Numbered from the stretch's first letter, positions 18,295 through 28,293 are shown. The stretch: DNA of 64,000 nucleotides from Candidatus Endomicrobiellum devescovinae (GCA_031267795.1 JAIRYK010000010.1:62001-126000); one strand, 5' to 3'. Program-made: numbers and translations. Notes: generated by a model from the sequence alone, not told the origin.

Positions 18295-18368
18295 GGGCCT
18301 GTAGCTCAGTTGGTTAGAGCACTCGACTCATAATCGAATGGTCGTAGGTTCAAGTCCTACCAGGCCCA
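18295..18368 (+). tRNA. tRNA with CAT anticodon, probably tRNA-Ile2 (alternatively elongator tRNA-Met)
   Basis: The acceptor stem GGGCCTG/CAGGCCC, D arm GCTCAGTTGGTTAGAGC, anticodon loop ctCATaa and T arm GTAGGTTCAAGTCCTAC form a complete cloverleaf. CCA is not encoded. The anticodon is 18329-18331. CAT is read as Ile (after lysidine modification by TilS) or Met. The CGACTCATAATCG anticodon arm and the GGTCGTAGGTTC T-arm region look closest to bacterial tRNA-Ile2. Confidence 0.9.
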
Positions 18369-18442
18369 ATTAAGAAGGTAAATTAACTCTTGAGAAATCG
18401 GGGGTTTTTTATTTTGTAAATTTGCTATAATCCTCCTGTCGC

Positions 18443-18514
18443 GGGTAGTTAGCTCAGCGGAAGAGCGTTCGCCTCACACGCGAGAGGTCGCAGGTTCAAA
18501 CCCTGCACTACCCA
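18443..18514 (+). tRNA. tRNA-Val (CAC)
   Basis: Acceptor stem GGGTAGT/ACTACCC, D arm AGCTC...GAGC, anticodon loop ctCACac with stem TTCGC/GCGAG, and T arm GCAGGTTCAAACCCTGC. The anticodon CAC reads GTG. CCA is not encoded. A TATAAT at 18426-18431 lies just upstream. Confidence 0.93.
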
Positions 18515-18583
18515 TGCTAAAAATTGCTTATTTTTCTTAATTCAGTTTATATCTGTAAACCGAGGCGAAAATCGGAGGGGTAG

Positions 18584-19294
18584 ATGGAAGATTTAAAGCA
18601 AGATTTGGAATTATTATTTGAATTACAGAATTACGATATAAAAATTAGCGATGTTAACAAGCAAATAAGTCTTGCGCCTAGCTCAATTGAACAAAAGAAC
18701 ATAATTTTAGAAGATAAAAAAGCTGAACTAAGTGAGGAAAAGAAGAAATATGTGGATTTAGTATCGTTGAAAAAAGAAAAAGAATCTTTGCTTGCTGATA
18801 AGGAAAAAGCTATAGAAAAGCATTCTATGGAGCTTAATACAGTTAAGTCTAACGATACATATAAAGCTTTACTTTTGGAAATAGAAAAAGCAAAAGCCGA
18901 CAAGAATATTCTTGAAGATGAACTTTTGGCGCTTATGGAAAAAGTAGATGAAGAATCTGCAAAGATTAAAACTGTTGAAAACGAATTTCAAAAATTTGAA
19001 GAAAATATAAAGAAAGAAATAACAGATATAAAAAATAATGCTAATAAGCTTAAGGAAGAAGCTATTGCATTGGAAAATAAAAGAGAAGAACACAAGTTGA
19101 AAGTCAGCAAATCCGTATTGTCTCATTATGAGAGATTGAAAGAAGGGCGCGATGGTCGCGGGCTGGCTATTGTTGACGGTGAAAGTTGTGGTGGATGCGG
19201 TATGGTTTTAAGAACTCAGCTTATCAACCAAGCTCTTAAAGGTCAAGAGCTTGTGTTTTGTGATAATTGTTCCAGAATATTGTTTAAGAAATAA
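18584..19294 (+). CDS. coiled-coil zinc-ribbon protein (COG1579 type)
   Basis: The 236-residue protein is almost entirely a charged antiparallel coiled coil up to about residue 195, and ends in a C4 zinc ribbon: CGGCGMVLRTQ and, 22 residues on, VFCDNCSRIL. This architecture defines COG1579, predicted nucleic-acid binding and of unknown role; Helicobacter homologues bind DNA or RNA. A GGAGGGG ribosome site precedes the ATG. It sits immediately upstream of the RNase P RNA gene, which may share its transcript. Confidence 0.88.
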   Translation: MEDLKQDLELLFELQNYDIKISDVNKQISLAPSSIEQKNIILEDKKAELSEEKKKYVDLVSLKKEKESLLADKEKAIEKHSMELNTVKSNDTYKALLLEIEKAKADKNILEDELLALMEKVDEESAKIKTVENEFQKFEENIKKEITDIKNNANKLKEEAIALENKREEHKLKVSKSVLSHYERLKEGRDGRGLAIVDGESCGGCGMVLRTQLINQALKGQELVFCDNCSRILFKK

Positions 19295-19299
19295 CGCTT

Positions 19300-19642
19300 T
19301 ATAAAGACGGATACGCAACCGCTTTGCAGTCTTCTAGGCATGTAAAGAGGAAAGTCCGAACTTTAACCTTAGGGATTATCCTTAAGGTAAACGGTAGCAG
19401 GCAATCCCTGTCGCTCGTAAGGGTAGAGGTGTGAACAGAGACGCTTTTCTTAGAAATAAGAGAAGTATCCTTGTAAAAGGATAAGTTTTCGCGGAAACGC
19501 GGAAGGTGAAACGGCAAAATCCTTACCGGAAAGCAAGGCTGAAGTATAGCCGCTTGACTGTTAAAAGTGATTTTAACAGCAGAGAAATGGTTGCGCTTTC
19601 AAGTTTTGAAAGACAGAATTCGGTGTATAATTCGTCTTTATA
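19300..19642 (+). ncRNA. rnpB: RNase P RNA, bacterial type A-like
   Basis: The catalytic RNA of RNase P matures tRNA 5' ends. The universal core segment GAGGAAAGTCCGAAC (P4 5' strand region) begins near 19347, and the conserved ACAGAATTCGGTGTA segment lies near the 3' end. The ends pair as P1 (TATAAAGACGG with the CGTCTTTATA segment). The internal AGCAGGCAATCCCTGTCG and GTGAAACGGCAAAATCC stretches also match the conserved core. The length, about 340 nt, is normal. It starts only six bases after the zinc-ribbon gene. Confidence 0.93.
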
Positions 19643-19668
19643 AGGCGGATCTTAAAGGATAAAATGGA

Positions 19669-20022
19669 ATGCAAATTTGGACTTGCGTTGCTATAGGTCT
19701 TGCAGGCGGAATACTGAGCGGTCTTATGGGTGTTGGAGGAGGTATTATTTTAATACCTCTTATGGTACTTTTATTAAAAATGACTCAGCATCAAGCCCAA
19801 GGAACGTCTCTTGCTGTGATTTGCTTGAGTTTTGTTTCCGTGCTGGTTTATTATAAAAAAGGACATGCAAACCTTAGTGTTGCTGCTTTGATAGGTTTAG
19901 GTTTTATCGCAGGCGGTTTTCTGGGTTCTTATCTCGCAGATTTTTTACCCGATCAAGTTCTTAGAAAATGTTTTGCAGTTTTGATGATAATAATAGCCGT
20001 AAAGATGCTGATTTCAAAGTAG
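19669..20022 (+). CDS. TauE/SafE family membrane transporter, half-length
   Basis: This 117-residue hydrophobic protein has about four membrane segments and the family motif GLAGGILSGLMGVGGGIILIPLM at its N-terminus. Full TauE/SafE exporters have about 250 residues built from two repeats; this is a single repeat and would work as a homodimer if functional. Such half-size versions exist. The substrate is unknown (sulfite or sulfonate export is the family theme). An AAAGGA ribosome site precedes the ATG. It lies directly before rsmH. Confidence 0.8.
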   Translation: MQIWTCVAIGLAGGILSGLMGVGGGIILIPLMVLLLKMTQHQAQGTSLAVICLSFVSVLVYYKKGHANLSVAALIGLGFIAGGFLGSYLADFLPDQVLRKCFAVLMIIIAVKMLISK

Positions 20023-20034
20023 GAATACACAATA

Positions 20035-20913
20035 ATGTACCACATCTCTGTAATGCCTTTAGAAACGTCGCAGTATCTTGTTAATAATATGGAAGGCTTA
20101 TATGTTGACTGTACTTTCGGCGGCGGCGGGCATACTTCTTATTTACTGAACAAATTTGAAAAAATCAAAATAATTGCGTTTGATTGGGACGAAGATGCTT
20201 CAAACAGATTCCTTGAGCAAAGAGAGGATTTTGAGGGTAGGGTTACGTTTGTAAGAGATAATTTTAGAAATATTAAAAGCGTTTTAGCGAGAATGAATAT
20301 AAACAAAATTGATGGCATTCTCGCCGATATAGGCGTTTCTTCAAAACAGTTTGACGATTTAGAGAGAGGCTTTTCTTTTAATTCTAGCGTTCTTGACATG
20401 AGAATGGATAAGAGGAATGCTTTGACAGCAAAAGAAATTGTAAACTCTTATTCACGCGACGATTTAACTGATATTTTTTATAAATATGGAGAAGAGCGTA
20501 AGTCAAGACAGATTGCAGACGCTATTATTTTGCGTAGGAAGAGGGGAATAATAAGCACTGCTTTGGAACTGAGAGATATAATCTGTTCTGTTAAAAGAGC
20601 TGAGGGAAAAATAAATCCAGCTACAAAAGTTTTCCAAGCGTTAAGAGTTTTTGTAAACGATGAGCTTGGTAATTTAGAAGCGTTATTATCGGATGCTCCA
20701 GAATTGTTAAATCAACATGGCAGGATAGTTTTAGTCAGCTTTCACTCTTTGGAAGATAGAATCATAAAACAAGACTTTAAGAAAAATGCATCAGACGGAA
20801 TATATAAAATACTCACAAAAAAAGTGGTTACAGCTTCTCAGGAAGAAATTTATTTGAATCCAAGAAGCAGAAGCGCTAAAATAAGAGCTGCGGAGAAAAT
20901 AAGCAATGCGTAA
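20035..20913 (+). CDS. rsmH: 16S rRNA (cytosine1402-N4)-methyltransferase
   Basis: This 292-residue SAM methyltransferase (formerly MraW) starts HISVMPLETSQYL and carries DCTFGGGGHTSYLL (SAM pocket), DIGVSSKQFDDLERGFSF, and the C-terminal VSFHSLEDRIIKQ and NPRSRSAKIRAAE. It methylates C1402 in the ribosomal P site. It opens the division/cell-wall cluster, and its end overlaps the ftsL-like gene by eight bases. Confidence 0.96.
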   Translation: MYHISVMPLETSQYLVNNMEGLYVDCTFGGGGHTSYLLNKFEKIKIIAFDWDEDASNRFLEQREDFEGRVTFVRDNFRNIKSVLARMNINKIDGILADIGVSSKQFDDLERGFSFNSSVLDMRMDKRNALTAKEIVNSYSRDDLTDIFYKYGEERKSRQIADAIILRRKRGIISTALELRDIICSVKRAEGKINPATKVFQALRVFVNDELGNLEALLSDAPELLNQHGRIVLVSFHSLEDRIIKQDFKKNASDGIYKILTKKVVTASQEEIYLNPRSRSAKIRAAEKISNA

Positions 20914-21157
20914 GCCATTTTTCTTAGGAGTATCGTTAATTATTACGATTTTTGTTTATCTTTGGCAACAGAATATGTCAATGAGATTGGCTTATAAAGT
21001 GAGTTCTTTGCAATCTGATTACGACAAATTAAATTCTGAAAACGATATTTTAAGATTAAAAATAAATTCAAATCTTGCCTTAGAGAAAATGGACAAAATT
21101 GCCAAAGAAAATAATCTTTTGCGACCTGGTGAAAAACATATAATTTATATTGATTAG
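20906..21157 (+). CDS. ftsL: FtsL-like cell division protein
   Basis: This 83-residue bitopic protein has a hydrophobic N-terminal segment (about 4-18) followed by a heptad-rich coil (LQSDYDKLNSENDILRLKIN). FtsL is poorly conserved in sequence, so the call rests on the topology, the size and its place between rsmH and the division transpeptidase gene. It joins FtsB and FtsQ at the septum and activates FtsWI. Confidence 0.75.
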   Translation: MRKPFFLGVSLIITIFVYLWQQNMSMRLAYKVSSLQSDYDKLNSENDILRLKINSNLALEKMDKIAKENNLLRPGEKHIIYID

Positions 21158-21168
21158 GTTCCTTAAAA

Positions 21169-22857
21169 ATGAGGAAGAAAAAAAATAGAATTAATAGAAA
21201 GACTGTTCTAGCGTTTGCGACGCTGCCGGTCTTTTTTCTTTTATTTGCAAAACTTATCTACTTACAGATATTCCTTCATGGAAGAATAAATCGCGCTGTT
21301 GAGAAAATGGTTAATCGCGAAAATGTGGAAGTTCCCAAACGAGGAGATATTCTTGATGTAAAAGGAAATATATTAGCGACAAGCATAAAAAGTTATACGG
21401 TTTTTCTTGATGCAAAAATGATTGAAGATTTTGAAACATTAAAAAAAGTATTATCTGAAAATGGGATAAAAATAAAAGAAAAAAATTTATACGATTTAAA
21501 AAATATGTCTTATATTCCTATAGCTTTTAATGTTGATTCTTTCACTGTTGAAAAAATAAAAGGGACAAAGCTTAAAGGTGTTGGCTTTGAAGCAAAATAT
21601 ACCAGACAATATCCACAAGGGCGGCTTTTAGCGCATATACTTGGCATAACTGGTTGCGATGGTAGTGGTCTTGAAGGCATTGAGAAAATATGTAATGCGA
21701 GTCTTTCTGGCGAAACTATAAAAACTAAAATAATTAGAGATGGTCGTGGTCAAATAATCCGTAATCAATTCCTCAATACGCAAGAAATTTACGGTTGCAA
21801 TATAGAGCTTACTATAGATAGGAATATACAATTTATAGCCGAACAAGAGCTTAGGAAAGCCTTTGAAATATATAAAGCTACAAAAGCTATATGCATAGTT
21901 CAAGATCCGAAAACTGGAAAAATCCTCGCTATGGTTTCTCTTCCAGATTTTGATTGTTCAGACAAAATTAAAGATATAAGGCGTTTAAGAAATTCTGCAG
22001 TCAGCGATTTATACGAGCCGGGATCAACATTTAAAATAGTAACAGTGGCAGCTGCTTTAGAAGAAGGAAAAGCAAAATTATCAGATTCATTTTATTTGGA
22101 TAACGGCAAGTTTAGAATAGCTGGACATACAATAAAGGACGATCACAAAATAGAGGGTAGCGCCACATTAAGCAGAACTTTTGAAATGTCGTCTAATATA
22201 GGAATGATAAAAATAGCTCAAAGATTGGGTGCTGACCTTTTCTACGATTATATAAGAAAATTTGGATTCTATTCATTAACTGGCATAGATTTGCCTGGAG
22301 AAGCTAAGGGTCTTTTAATGGATGTAAAGAGGTGGAATGCTTTAACTCTTCCCAACATTTCGTTTGGTCAAGGCATAGGCGTCTCTGCTCTTCAAATAAT
22401 AAATGCTTTCTCGTCGTTAGCAAACGATGGCATTTTATTAAGACCTTTTGTAATACAAAAGATAATAAAATGTAATTCCGAAGAGGAAATTTTTGAAAAG
22501 AAAGAAATAAGAAGAGTTGTTTCAAAAGATACAGCTTATATTATGAAAAAACTGTTAAAGAATGTTGTTGACTTGGGTACAGGGAAAAGTGCGAAAATAC
22601 AGGGATATACAGTTGGAGGAAAAACCGGTACTGCGCAAAAGATTGACCCTTCAACTAAAACTTATTCAACTAAATATTATACTGCTTCGTTTTGCGGAAT
22701 GGTTCCAGCTATAAATCCTGAGTTTGTAGTTTTAGTAATTATAGATGAACCTAAAGGAAGCAGTTATTACGCAGCGTCGGTAGCATCGCCTGTTTTTGCC
22801 AAAATTTCCAAAAGAATTGCCGATTATTTATGTATTGAAAAAGATGATATAAAATAG
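21169..22857 (+). CDS. ftsI: division-specific penicillin-binding protein (FtsI/PBP3)
   Basis: This 562-residue class B PBP has an N-terminal membrane anchor (about 12-34) and a pedestal domain including PKRGDILDVKGNILA. The transpeptidase domain has the catalytic motifs STFK (Ser 286), SSN (in FEMSSNIGMIKIA) and KTGT (in GGKTGTAQK). It crosslinks septal peptidoglycan together with FtsW (28294-29397). The gene is 11 bases from ftsL. No PASTA domains are present. Confidence 0.95.
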   Translation: MRKKKNRINRKTVLAFATLPVFFLLFAKLIYLQIFLHGRINRAVEKMVNRENVEVPKRGDILDVKGNILATSIKSYTVFLDAKMIEDFETLKKVLSENGIKIKEKNLYDLKNMSYIPIAFNVDSFTVEKIKGTKLKGVGFEAKYTRQYPQGRLLAHILGITGCDGSGLEGIEKICNASLSGETIKTKIIRDGRGQIIRNQFLNTQEIYGCNIELTIDRNIQFIAEQELRKAFEIYKATKAICIVQDPKTGKILAMVSLPDFDCSDKIKDIRRLRNSAVSDLYEPGSTFKIVTVAAALEEGKAKLSDSFYLDNGKFRIAGHTIKDDHKIEGSATLSRTFEMSSNIGMIKIAQRLGADLFYDYIRKFGFYSLTGIDLPGEAKGLLMDVKRWNALTLPNISFGQGIGVSALQIINAFSSLANDGILLRPFVIQKIIKCNSEEEIFEKKEIRRVVSKDTAYIMKKLLKNVVDLGTGKSAKIQGYTVGGKTGTAQKIDPSTKTYSTKYYTASFCGMVPAINPEFVVLVIIDEPKGSSYYAASVASPVFAKISKRIADYLCIEKDDIK

Positions 22858-22948
22858 AAATTAAGTCTGTTTGGCTCTGAAAGATATGTATAAATAAAAT
22901 GCTATACTCTATATATTCGTTTGTCAAGACAAAAATTAAGGAATAACA

Positions 22949-24481
22949 ATGCAGCTTAAAGATATATTATCCGACGATATGAAAGTTCTTGTTTCCGGCA
23001 GCTTAAATGTTGAAGTTTTAGGTATATCTTACGATTCAAGAACAGTTCAAAACGGATATGCTTTTTTCGCTTTGCCTGGGCATAATACCGATGGCGGTAA
23101 GTATATTAACGAAGCGATAAAAAAAGGAGCTTCTGTACTCGTAAGCCATTCAAAGGTTGAAACATGTCAGATTCCTCTGATTATTGCTGAAGACATTTTT
23201 AGGTTTATGTCTATTTTCTCGGCTAAATTTTATAATTACCCAGACAGAGAATTAAATATTATTGGCGTGACTGGCACAAATGGTAAAACTACAGTTACTT
23301 ATATGATAGACAGCATATTTTCACATGCTGGTATTGATTGTGGTGTGATGGGTACGATTAACTACAGATACAAAGATAAAGTTATAGAAGCTCCAAACAC
23401 AACTCCTCAAGCTCCAGATATTTACAGGATTATGCGAGAAATGCTTAATGCTGGAGTTAAGCATATTGTTATGGAAGTTTCTTCTCATGCGTTAAGCTTA
23501 GGAAGAGTTTACGGCATAGATTTTGACATCGCTGTTTTTACGAATTTAAGTCAAGATCATTTGGATTTTCACAAAACTATGGATAGCTATTTTGAAGCTA
23601 AATCTGCTCTATTTCGCTCTTTAGGAACAGGAACAAAGAAAAATATAAAATTTGCAATAATAAATATTGATGACAAATATGGCAAAAAACTTGCTGATAT
23701 TGGGTTAAGTGCTGAAAAGAAATTTTATTCTATGTCAGATAAGATAGAAGCAGACTTTAAAGCCCAGAATATTGACATCTCAAGTTCTGGCAGCAAGTTT
23801 GATTTATTATATGCTGGTAAGACTGCTAAAATAAACATAAAGCATTTTGGACTTCATAATGTCTATAATGCTCTGGCTGCTTTAGCTGCCACTATTTGCA
23901 GCGGTATTGAGTTTCATAAAGTTATAGAAGGGTTAAATAATTCTAGGCAAGTTCCCGGTAGGCTTGAGCGTGTTGACACAGGGCATTTGGGCTTTGAAGT
24001 TCTTGTAGATTACGCTCATACGGAAGACGCTTTAAAGAATGTCCTTCAAGCAGTAAAAAAAATTAAACATAAAAGAATTATAACTGTTTTTGGCTGTGGC
24101 GGCGACCGAGACAGAACAAAAAGACCTCTAATGGGAAAAGTTGCTGTTGAGATGAGCGATTTTGTTTTTGTAACATCAGATAATCCGAGAACTGAGGATC
24201 CCAGTCTTATAGTTTTGGATATAGAATCAGGTATAAAAAGAGTTTATAGAACTAACTATAAAGTTGTAGTTGAGAGAGAGGAAGCTATAAAAGAAGCTGT
24301 CATGATGGCAGATAAAGGTGATATTGTTTTGTTAGCTGGCAAAGGTCATGAAACGTATCAGATAATAGGTTTAGATAAGATTCATTTTAGCGACATTGAA
24401 ACTGCTGTAAAATATATAGCATTAAAAAATCAGAAAGAAAATATTTCAAATGAGCCTGAACAAGAGGAGTTTAGTTTTTAA
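22949..24481 (+). CDS. murE: UDP-N-acetylmuramoyl-tripeptide synthetase MurE
   Basis: This 510-residue Mur ligase has the ATP-binding GVTGTNGKTTVTYM, the N-terminal substrate domain (ISYDSRTVQNGYAFFAL) and a C-terminal domain with SDNPRTEDP. The DNPR motif is the one that binds meso-diaminopimelate, so the third peptide residue is probably mDAP, as in Gram-negative walls. It catalyses ATP-dependent addition to UDP-MurNAc-Ala-Glu. The stop overlaps the murF ATG by one base. A 91-base gap before it separates it from ftsI. Confidence 0.95.
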   Translation: MQLKDILSDDMKVLVSGSLNVEVLGISYDSRTVQNGYAFFALPGHNTDGGKYINEAIKKGASVLVSHSKVETCQIPLIIAEDIFRFMSIFSAKFYNYPDRELNIIGVTGTNGKTTVTYMIDSIFSHAGIDCGVMGTINYRYKDKVIEAPNTTPQAPDIYRIMREMLNAGVKHIVMEVSSHALSLGRVYGIDFDIAVFTNLSQDHLDFHKTMDSYFEAKSALFRSLGTGTKKNIKFAIINIDDKYGKKLADIGLSAEKKFYSMSDKIEADFKAQNIDISSSGSKFDLLYAGKTAKINIKHFGLHNVYNALAALAATICSGIEFHKVIEGLNNSRQVPGRLERVDTGHLGFEVLVDYAHTEDALKNVLQAVKKIKHKRIITVFGCGGDRDRTKRPLMGKVAVEMSDFVFVTSDNPRTEDPSLIVLDIESGIKRVYRTNYKVVVEREEAIKEAVMMADKGDIVLLAGKGHETYQIIGLDKIHFSDIETAVKYIALKNQKENISNEPEQEEFSF

Positions 24482-25875
24482 TGGAAATTTTTCAGATTAG
24501 AGATTTAATACAAGCCATAGACGGCGAATTTATAATAGGGGATCCTAATCTTTTAGTAGAGGGCATTTCCATTGATTCAAGAACTATACGCAAAGGAGAA
24601 GCATATTTTGCGATAAAAGGTGAGCGTTATGACGGACATGATTTTATAAAAGAAGCTGTTGAGAAAGGAGCTTCTGTCATAGTTTATTCAAACAAGAACT
24701 TAAAGCCTTTTACTCCTTTTTCAAAGTTTCCGGCAATGGTTAAAACTGACAATACTATTGTTGCTCTTGGAAAATTTGCAAAATATTATAGGAGAAAATT
24801 TAAGAATGTAAGTGTAGTTGGTATTACAGGGTCAAACGGAAAAACTACGACAAAAGAAATCTTGTTTTCAATTTTAAATCATAAAGGAAAAACACTTTCA
24901 AATAAAGGGAATTTTAATAACAGGATAGGGCTTCCTCTTTCAATATTTAATTTAACGTCTCAATATCAATATGCTGTTTTTGAAACTGGCACTTCGCTTT
25001 ATGGCGAAATTGAAATCCTATCGGATATTTTAATGCCAGATGTAGCGGTAATTACAAATATAGGTTTTTCGCACTTGGAGACTTTTGTTTCTCCAGAGGG
25101 CGTTTTTAAAGAAAAGAAAGTTTTGTTTGAAAAAGTAAAAGAAAACGGTTGCTTAATTATAAATAACGATGATAAATTTTTAAGAACTATAACAAATGTC
25201 GGTGTGCGCAAAATTATTACTTTTGGTTTGGATTGCCAAGCCGACGTAACCGCTGAAAATATAAAGTTGTTCCCCGATCAAACAGTTTTTAATATTTGTT
25301 TCAATAAAGAATCTTTAGAAGTTTTTATGCCTGCACGCGGAAAATTCAACGTCTATAATGCTTTGTCTGCTGCTGCATGCGCACTGGGATTAGGACTATC
25401 TTTAAAAGATATAAAAGTAGGTATAGAATCGTTTAGTCCTCCTAAAATGCGTATGGAGACTGTTTATGTTAAAAATGGTGGAATATTGATAAACGACGCT
25501 TATAATGCAAACCCTTCTTCAATGAGAAATTCCATAGATGCAGTATTGCAGAGTTATCCAGATAAAAAGGTAAATTTGGTTTTGGCAGATATGCTTGAGC
25601 TTGGCGATAAAAGCGGCGAATATCATTTTGAGCTTGGAAAGTTTATTGGAGATAAAAAAATAAATTCCGTTAATCTTTTTGGGGATGTTATTTTTAATAC
25701 TAAAATTGGTCTTGGCGATAAAAAAAATGTTTTTTATTCTAAAAGCTCGGATGAACTTTTGAACAATCTTAAAAATATTGATATTGATGAAAATTCTGTA
25801 TTTTTGTTTAAGGGTTCTAGGGGAATGAAATTAGAGGAAATTTTTACGAGATTTTATGATTTTTTAGAGAGGTAG
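24481..25875 (+). CDS. murF: UDP-N-acetylmuramoyl-tripeptide--D-alanyl-D-alanine ligase
   Basis: This 464-residue Mur ligase has ISIDSRTIRKGEAYFAIKGE, the ATP loop GITGSNGKTTTKE and NDAYNANPSSM, a hallmark of MurF. It adds D-Ala-D-Ala to the UDP-MurNAc-tripeptide in the cytoplasm. It overlaps murE by one base and is followed by mraY after seven bases. Confidence 0.95.
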   Translation: MEIFQIRDLIQAIDGEFIIGDPNLLVEGISIDSRTIRKGEAYFAIKGERYDGHDFIKEAVEKGASVIVYSNKNLKPFTPFSKFPAMVKTDNTIVALGKFAKYYRRKFKNVSVVGITGSNGKTTTKEILFSILNHKGKTLSNKGNFNNRIGLPLSIFNLTSQYQYAVFETGTSLYGEIEILSDILMPDVAVITNIGFSHLETFVSPEGVFKEKKVLFEKVKENGCLIINNDDKFLRTITNVGVRKIITFGLDCQADVTAENIKLFPDQTVFNICFNKESLEVFMPARGKFNVYNALSAAACALGLGLSLKDIKVGIESFSPPKMRMETVYVKNGGILINDAYNANPSSMRNSIDAVLQSYPDKKVNLVLADMLELGDKSGEYHFELGKFIGDKKINSVNLFGDVIFNTKIGLGDKKNVFYSKSSDELLNNLKNIDIDENSVFLFKGSRGMKLEEIFTRFYDFLER

Positions 25876-25882
25876 AATCAAA

Positions 25883-26968
25883 GTGTTATATCATATTCTG
25901 TACAGTTTTAGCCACATATTTACGCCTTTCAATATTTTTCAATATATTACCTTCAGGGCTGGCGGCGCTGTTTTGACGAGTATTTTGATTTGTTTTATAG
26001 TCGGTCCTTATATCATAAGAGAATTGGCAAAATTTAAAATCAAACAAGTGGTAAGGGCTGATGGTCCCTCAACTCATTTATCCAAAAAAGGAACACCCAC
26101 AATGGGTGGTCTTATAATATTATTATCTGTTGTAATATCTGTTCTTTTGTGGGCAAGGTTAGACAATCGGTTTATTATTTGGCTTTTAATAGGATCTATT
26201 TGGTTTGGTTTTTTAGGTTTTTGCGACGACTTTTTAAAATTAAAAAGAAAAAATACAAAAGGTCTTTCTGCCAGAGAGAAACTTTTAGGACAGACTCTTT
26301 TTGCTGCGGTACTTGCAGCGTATTTAAGTTTCTTTCCTCAAAATCCAGAGTTTACAACTTTGGTAAATATTCCATATGTTAAAAGTTTTTTTATAAATTT
26401 TTCTTTCTTATACATGGTTCTTGTTATGGTTATTGTTGTAGGCAGCTCTAATGCTGTAAATTTGACAGACGGACTTGATGGGCTTGCCATAGGAAATATA
26501 GTTATAGTAGCTTTTACTTTAGCTCTTTTTGCCTATTTTGCAGGACATGCGAAAATAGCTGATTATTTAAAAATTATTAACGTATCTGGAGCTGGTGAAA
26601 TTTCAGTATTTTTGTGTGCCGTTATTGGAGCTGGACTGGGATTTCTTTGGTACAACGCCCACCCTGCTCAGATTTTTATGGGAGATACTGGAAGTTTGTT
26701 TTTAGGTGGTATTTTAGGTATATCATCAGTATTTATAAAACAAGAAATTATTCTTGTTTTACTTGGCGGCGTTTTTGTTGCTGAAGCTCTATCGGTCATT
26801 ATTCAAGTATCGCATTATAAAAGGACTAAAAAGAGGATTTTTAAAATGGCGCCTTTGCACCACCATTTTGAAATGCTTGGACTATCTGAAACTAAAGTTA
26901 CAATAAGATTTTGGATAATAGGAATAATTCTTGCAATATTATCTTTTGCGTCGCTTAAATTGAGGTGA
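25883..26968 (+). CDS. mraY: phospho-N-acetylmuramoyl-pentapeptide transferase
   Basis: This polytopic membrane enzyme of 361 residues makes lipid I. Its signature motifs are KKGTPTMGGLIIL, CDDFLKLKRKNTKGLSAREK, SSNAVNLTDGLDGLAIG, NAHPAQIFMGDTGSLFLGG and MAPLHHHFEMLG. The start is GTG with a GAGAGG ribosome site upstream. The gene sits between murF and murD in the standard order. Confidence 0.96.
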   Translation: MLYHILYSFSHIFTPFNIFQYITFRAGGAVLTSILICFIVGPYIIRELAKFKIKQVVRADGPSTHLSKKGTPTMGGLIILLSVVISVLLWARLDNRFIIWLLIGSIWFGFLGFCDDFLKLKRKNTKGLSAREKLLGQTLFAAVLAAYLSFFPQNPEFTTLVNIPYVKSFFINFSFLYMVLVMVIVVGSSNAVNLTDGLDGLAIGNIVIVAFTLALFAYFAGHAKIADYLKIINVSGAGEISVFLCAVIGAGLGFLWYNAHPAQIFMGDTGSLFLGGILGISSVFIKQEIILVLLGGVFVAEALSVIIQVSHYKRTKKRIFKMAPLHHHFEMLGLSETKVTIRFWIIGIILAILSFASLKLR

Positions 26969-26971
26969 GTC

Positions 26972-28285
26972 ATGTGTAAAAATTTAGGCGTTTTAGGGCT
27001 TGGCAAAAGTGGCGTTGCAGCGGCAAATCTTGCGGTAAAGTTGGGCTATAATGTGTTTGCCAGCGACTCAGGAAGAAAAAGAAAGATAAAGGAATTAAAT
27101 AAAAAAGTTAATACGGAATTTGGCAAACATTCCGACAAAATTTTAGATTCTGATATTATCGTAAAGAGTCCTGGGATCCATTCTGATATTCCTATACTAA
27201 AAAAAGCTATTAAAAAGAAAATTATTGTCATAAGCGAACTTGCTTTTTCTCTAGAAAACTCAAAATATAAAAAAATTATTGCCATAACAGGAACTAATGG
27301 CAAAACTACAACTACAGATTTAACATCTAAAATAATAAAATCGGTTTATAAAGAATCTATAGTTGTTGGTAATATAGGCATGCCTTTGTCAGATAAAGCT
27401 TTAAAAACTGGCAAAGGCACCTATATTACAATGGAGCTTTCAAGTTATCAACTTGAAGATACGCCGGATTTTAGACCTAATATTTCAGTTTTATTAAATA
27501 TCACTCCAGACCACATTGAGCATCATAAAACTATGAATGCTTATATAAAAGCGAAACAGAATGTGTTTATAAACCAAAGGCGCGGAGATTTTGCAATATT
27601 AAATTATGATGACAAATTATGCAGAAGGATAAGCTCAAAAGTCAAAACGAATTTAATTTATTTCAGCAAGAAAGCGTTAAATAAAGGCATCTTTTATAAC
27701 AACGGTAAAATAGTAATAAAAGTCGGCAAAAAACATTTTGAAATAGAGCCTAAAATCAATATAGTAGGTAGCCACAACATAGAAAATATTTTGGCAGCAA
27801 CAGCCGCAGCATATGTTGCTGGTGTAAATCCAAAAGATATAGAAAAAGTTATTTCAAGATATAGAGGAGTTGAACACAGAATAGAGTTTGTTAAAACTGT
27901 AAACGGCACAGATTACTATAACGATTCAAAATCAACAAATATAGATTCAACAAGAGTTGCTTTGGAATCTTTTGATAAAAATGTTTTGATTATCATGGGT
28001 GGGCGAGACAAAGGTTTTCCATATTTGCCTTTAAGGAATCTTGTAAAAGATAAAGTCAAAGCGATTTTTCTTATAGGTGAAGCTTCTAATAAAATAAGGA
28101 AAGACTTAAACGGGACTACTAATTTTTACGATTGTGGTAATATAGAAAATGCTGTTAAACAGATTTATAAAATTTCTACACCATGCGATACGGTATTGCT
28201 CTCTCCAGCATGCGCTTCTTTTGATCAATTTAAAAATTTTGAAGAACGTGGAAACATTTTTAAACAACTTGTACGCAAGTTATAG
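26972..28285 (+). CDS. murD: UDP-N-acetylmuramoylalanine--D-glutamate ligase
   Basis: This 437-residue Mur ligase has an N-terminal Rossmann-like domain (GVLGLGKSGVAAA), the ATP loop ITGTNGKTTTTDL, ELSSYQLEDTP, NITPDHIEHHKTM and NDSKSTNIDST, all typical of MurD. It adds D-glutamate to UDP-MurNAc-Ala. It begins four bases after mraY and is eight bases from ftsW. Confidence 0.95.
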   Translation: MCKNLGVLGLGKSGVAAANLAVKLGYNVFASDSGRKRKIKELNKKVNTEFGKHSDKILDSDIIVKSPGIHSDIPILKKAIKKKIIVISELAFSLENSKYKKIIAITGTNGKTTTTDLTSKIIKSVYKESIVVGNIGMPLSDKALKTGKGTYITMELSSYQLEDTPDFRPNISVLLNITPDHIEHHKTMNAYIKAKQNVFINQRRGDFAILNYDDKLCRRISSKVKTNLIYFSKKALNKGIFYNNGKIVIKVGKKHFEIEPKINIVGSHNIENILAATAAAYVAGVNPKDIEKVISRYRGVEHRIEFVKTVNGTDYYNDSKSTNIDSTRVALESFDKNVLIIMGGRDKGFPYLPLRNLVKDKVKAIFLIGEASNKIRKDLNGTTNFYDCGNIENAVKQIYKISTPCDTVLLSPACASFDQFKNFEERGNIFKQLVRKL

Positions 28286-28293
28286 GTGAGGAT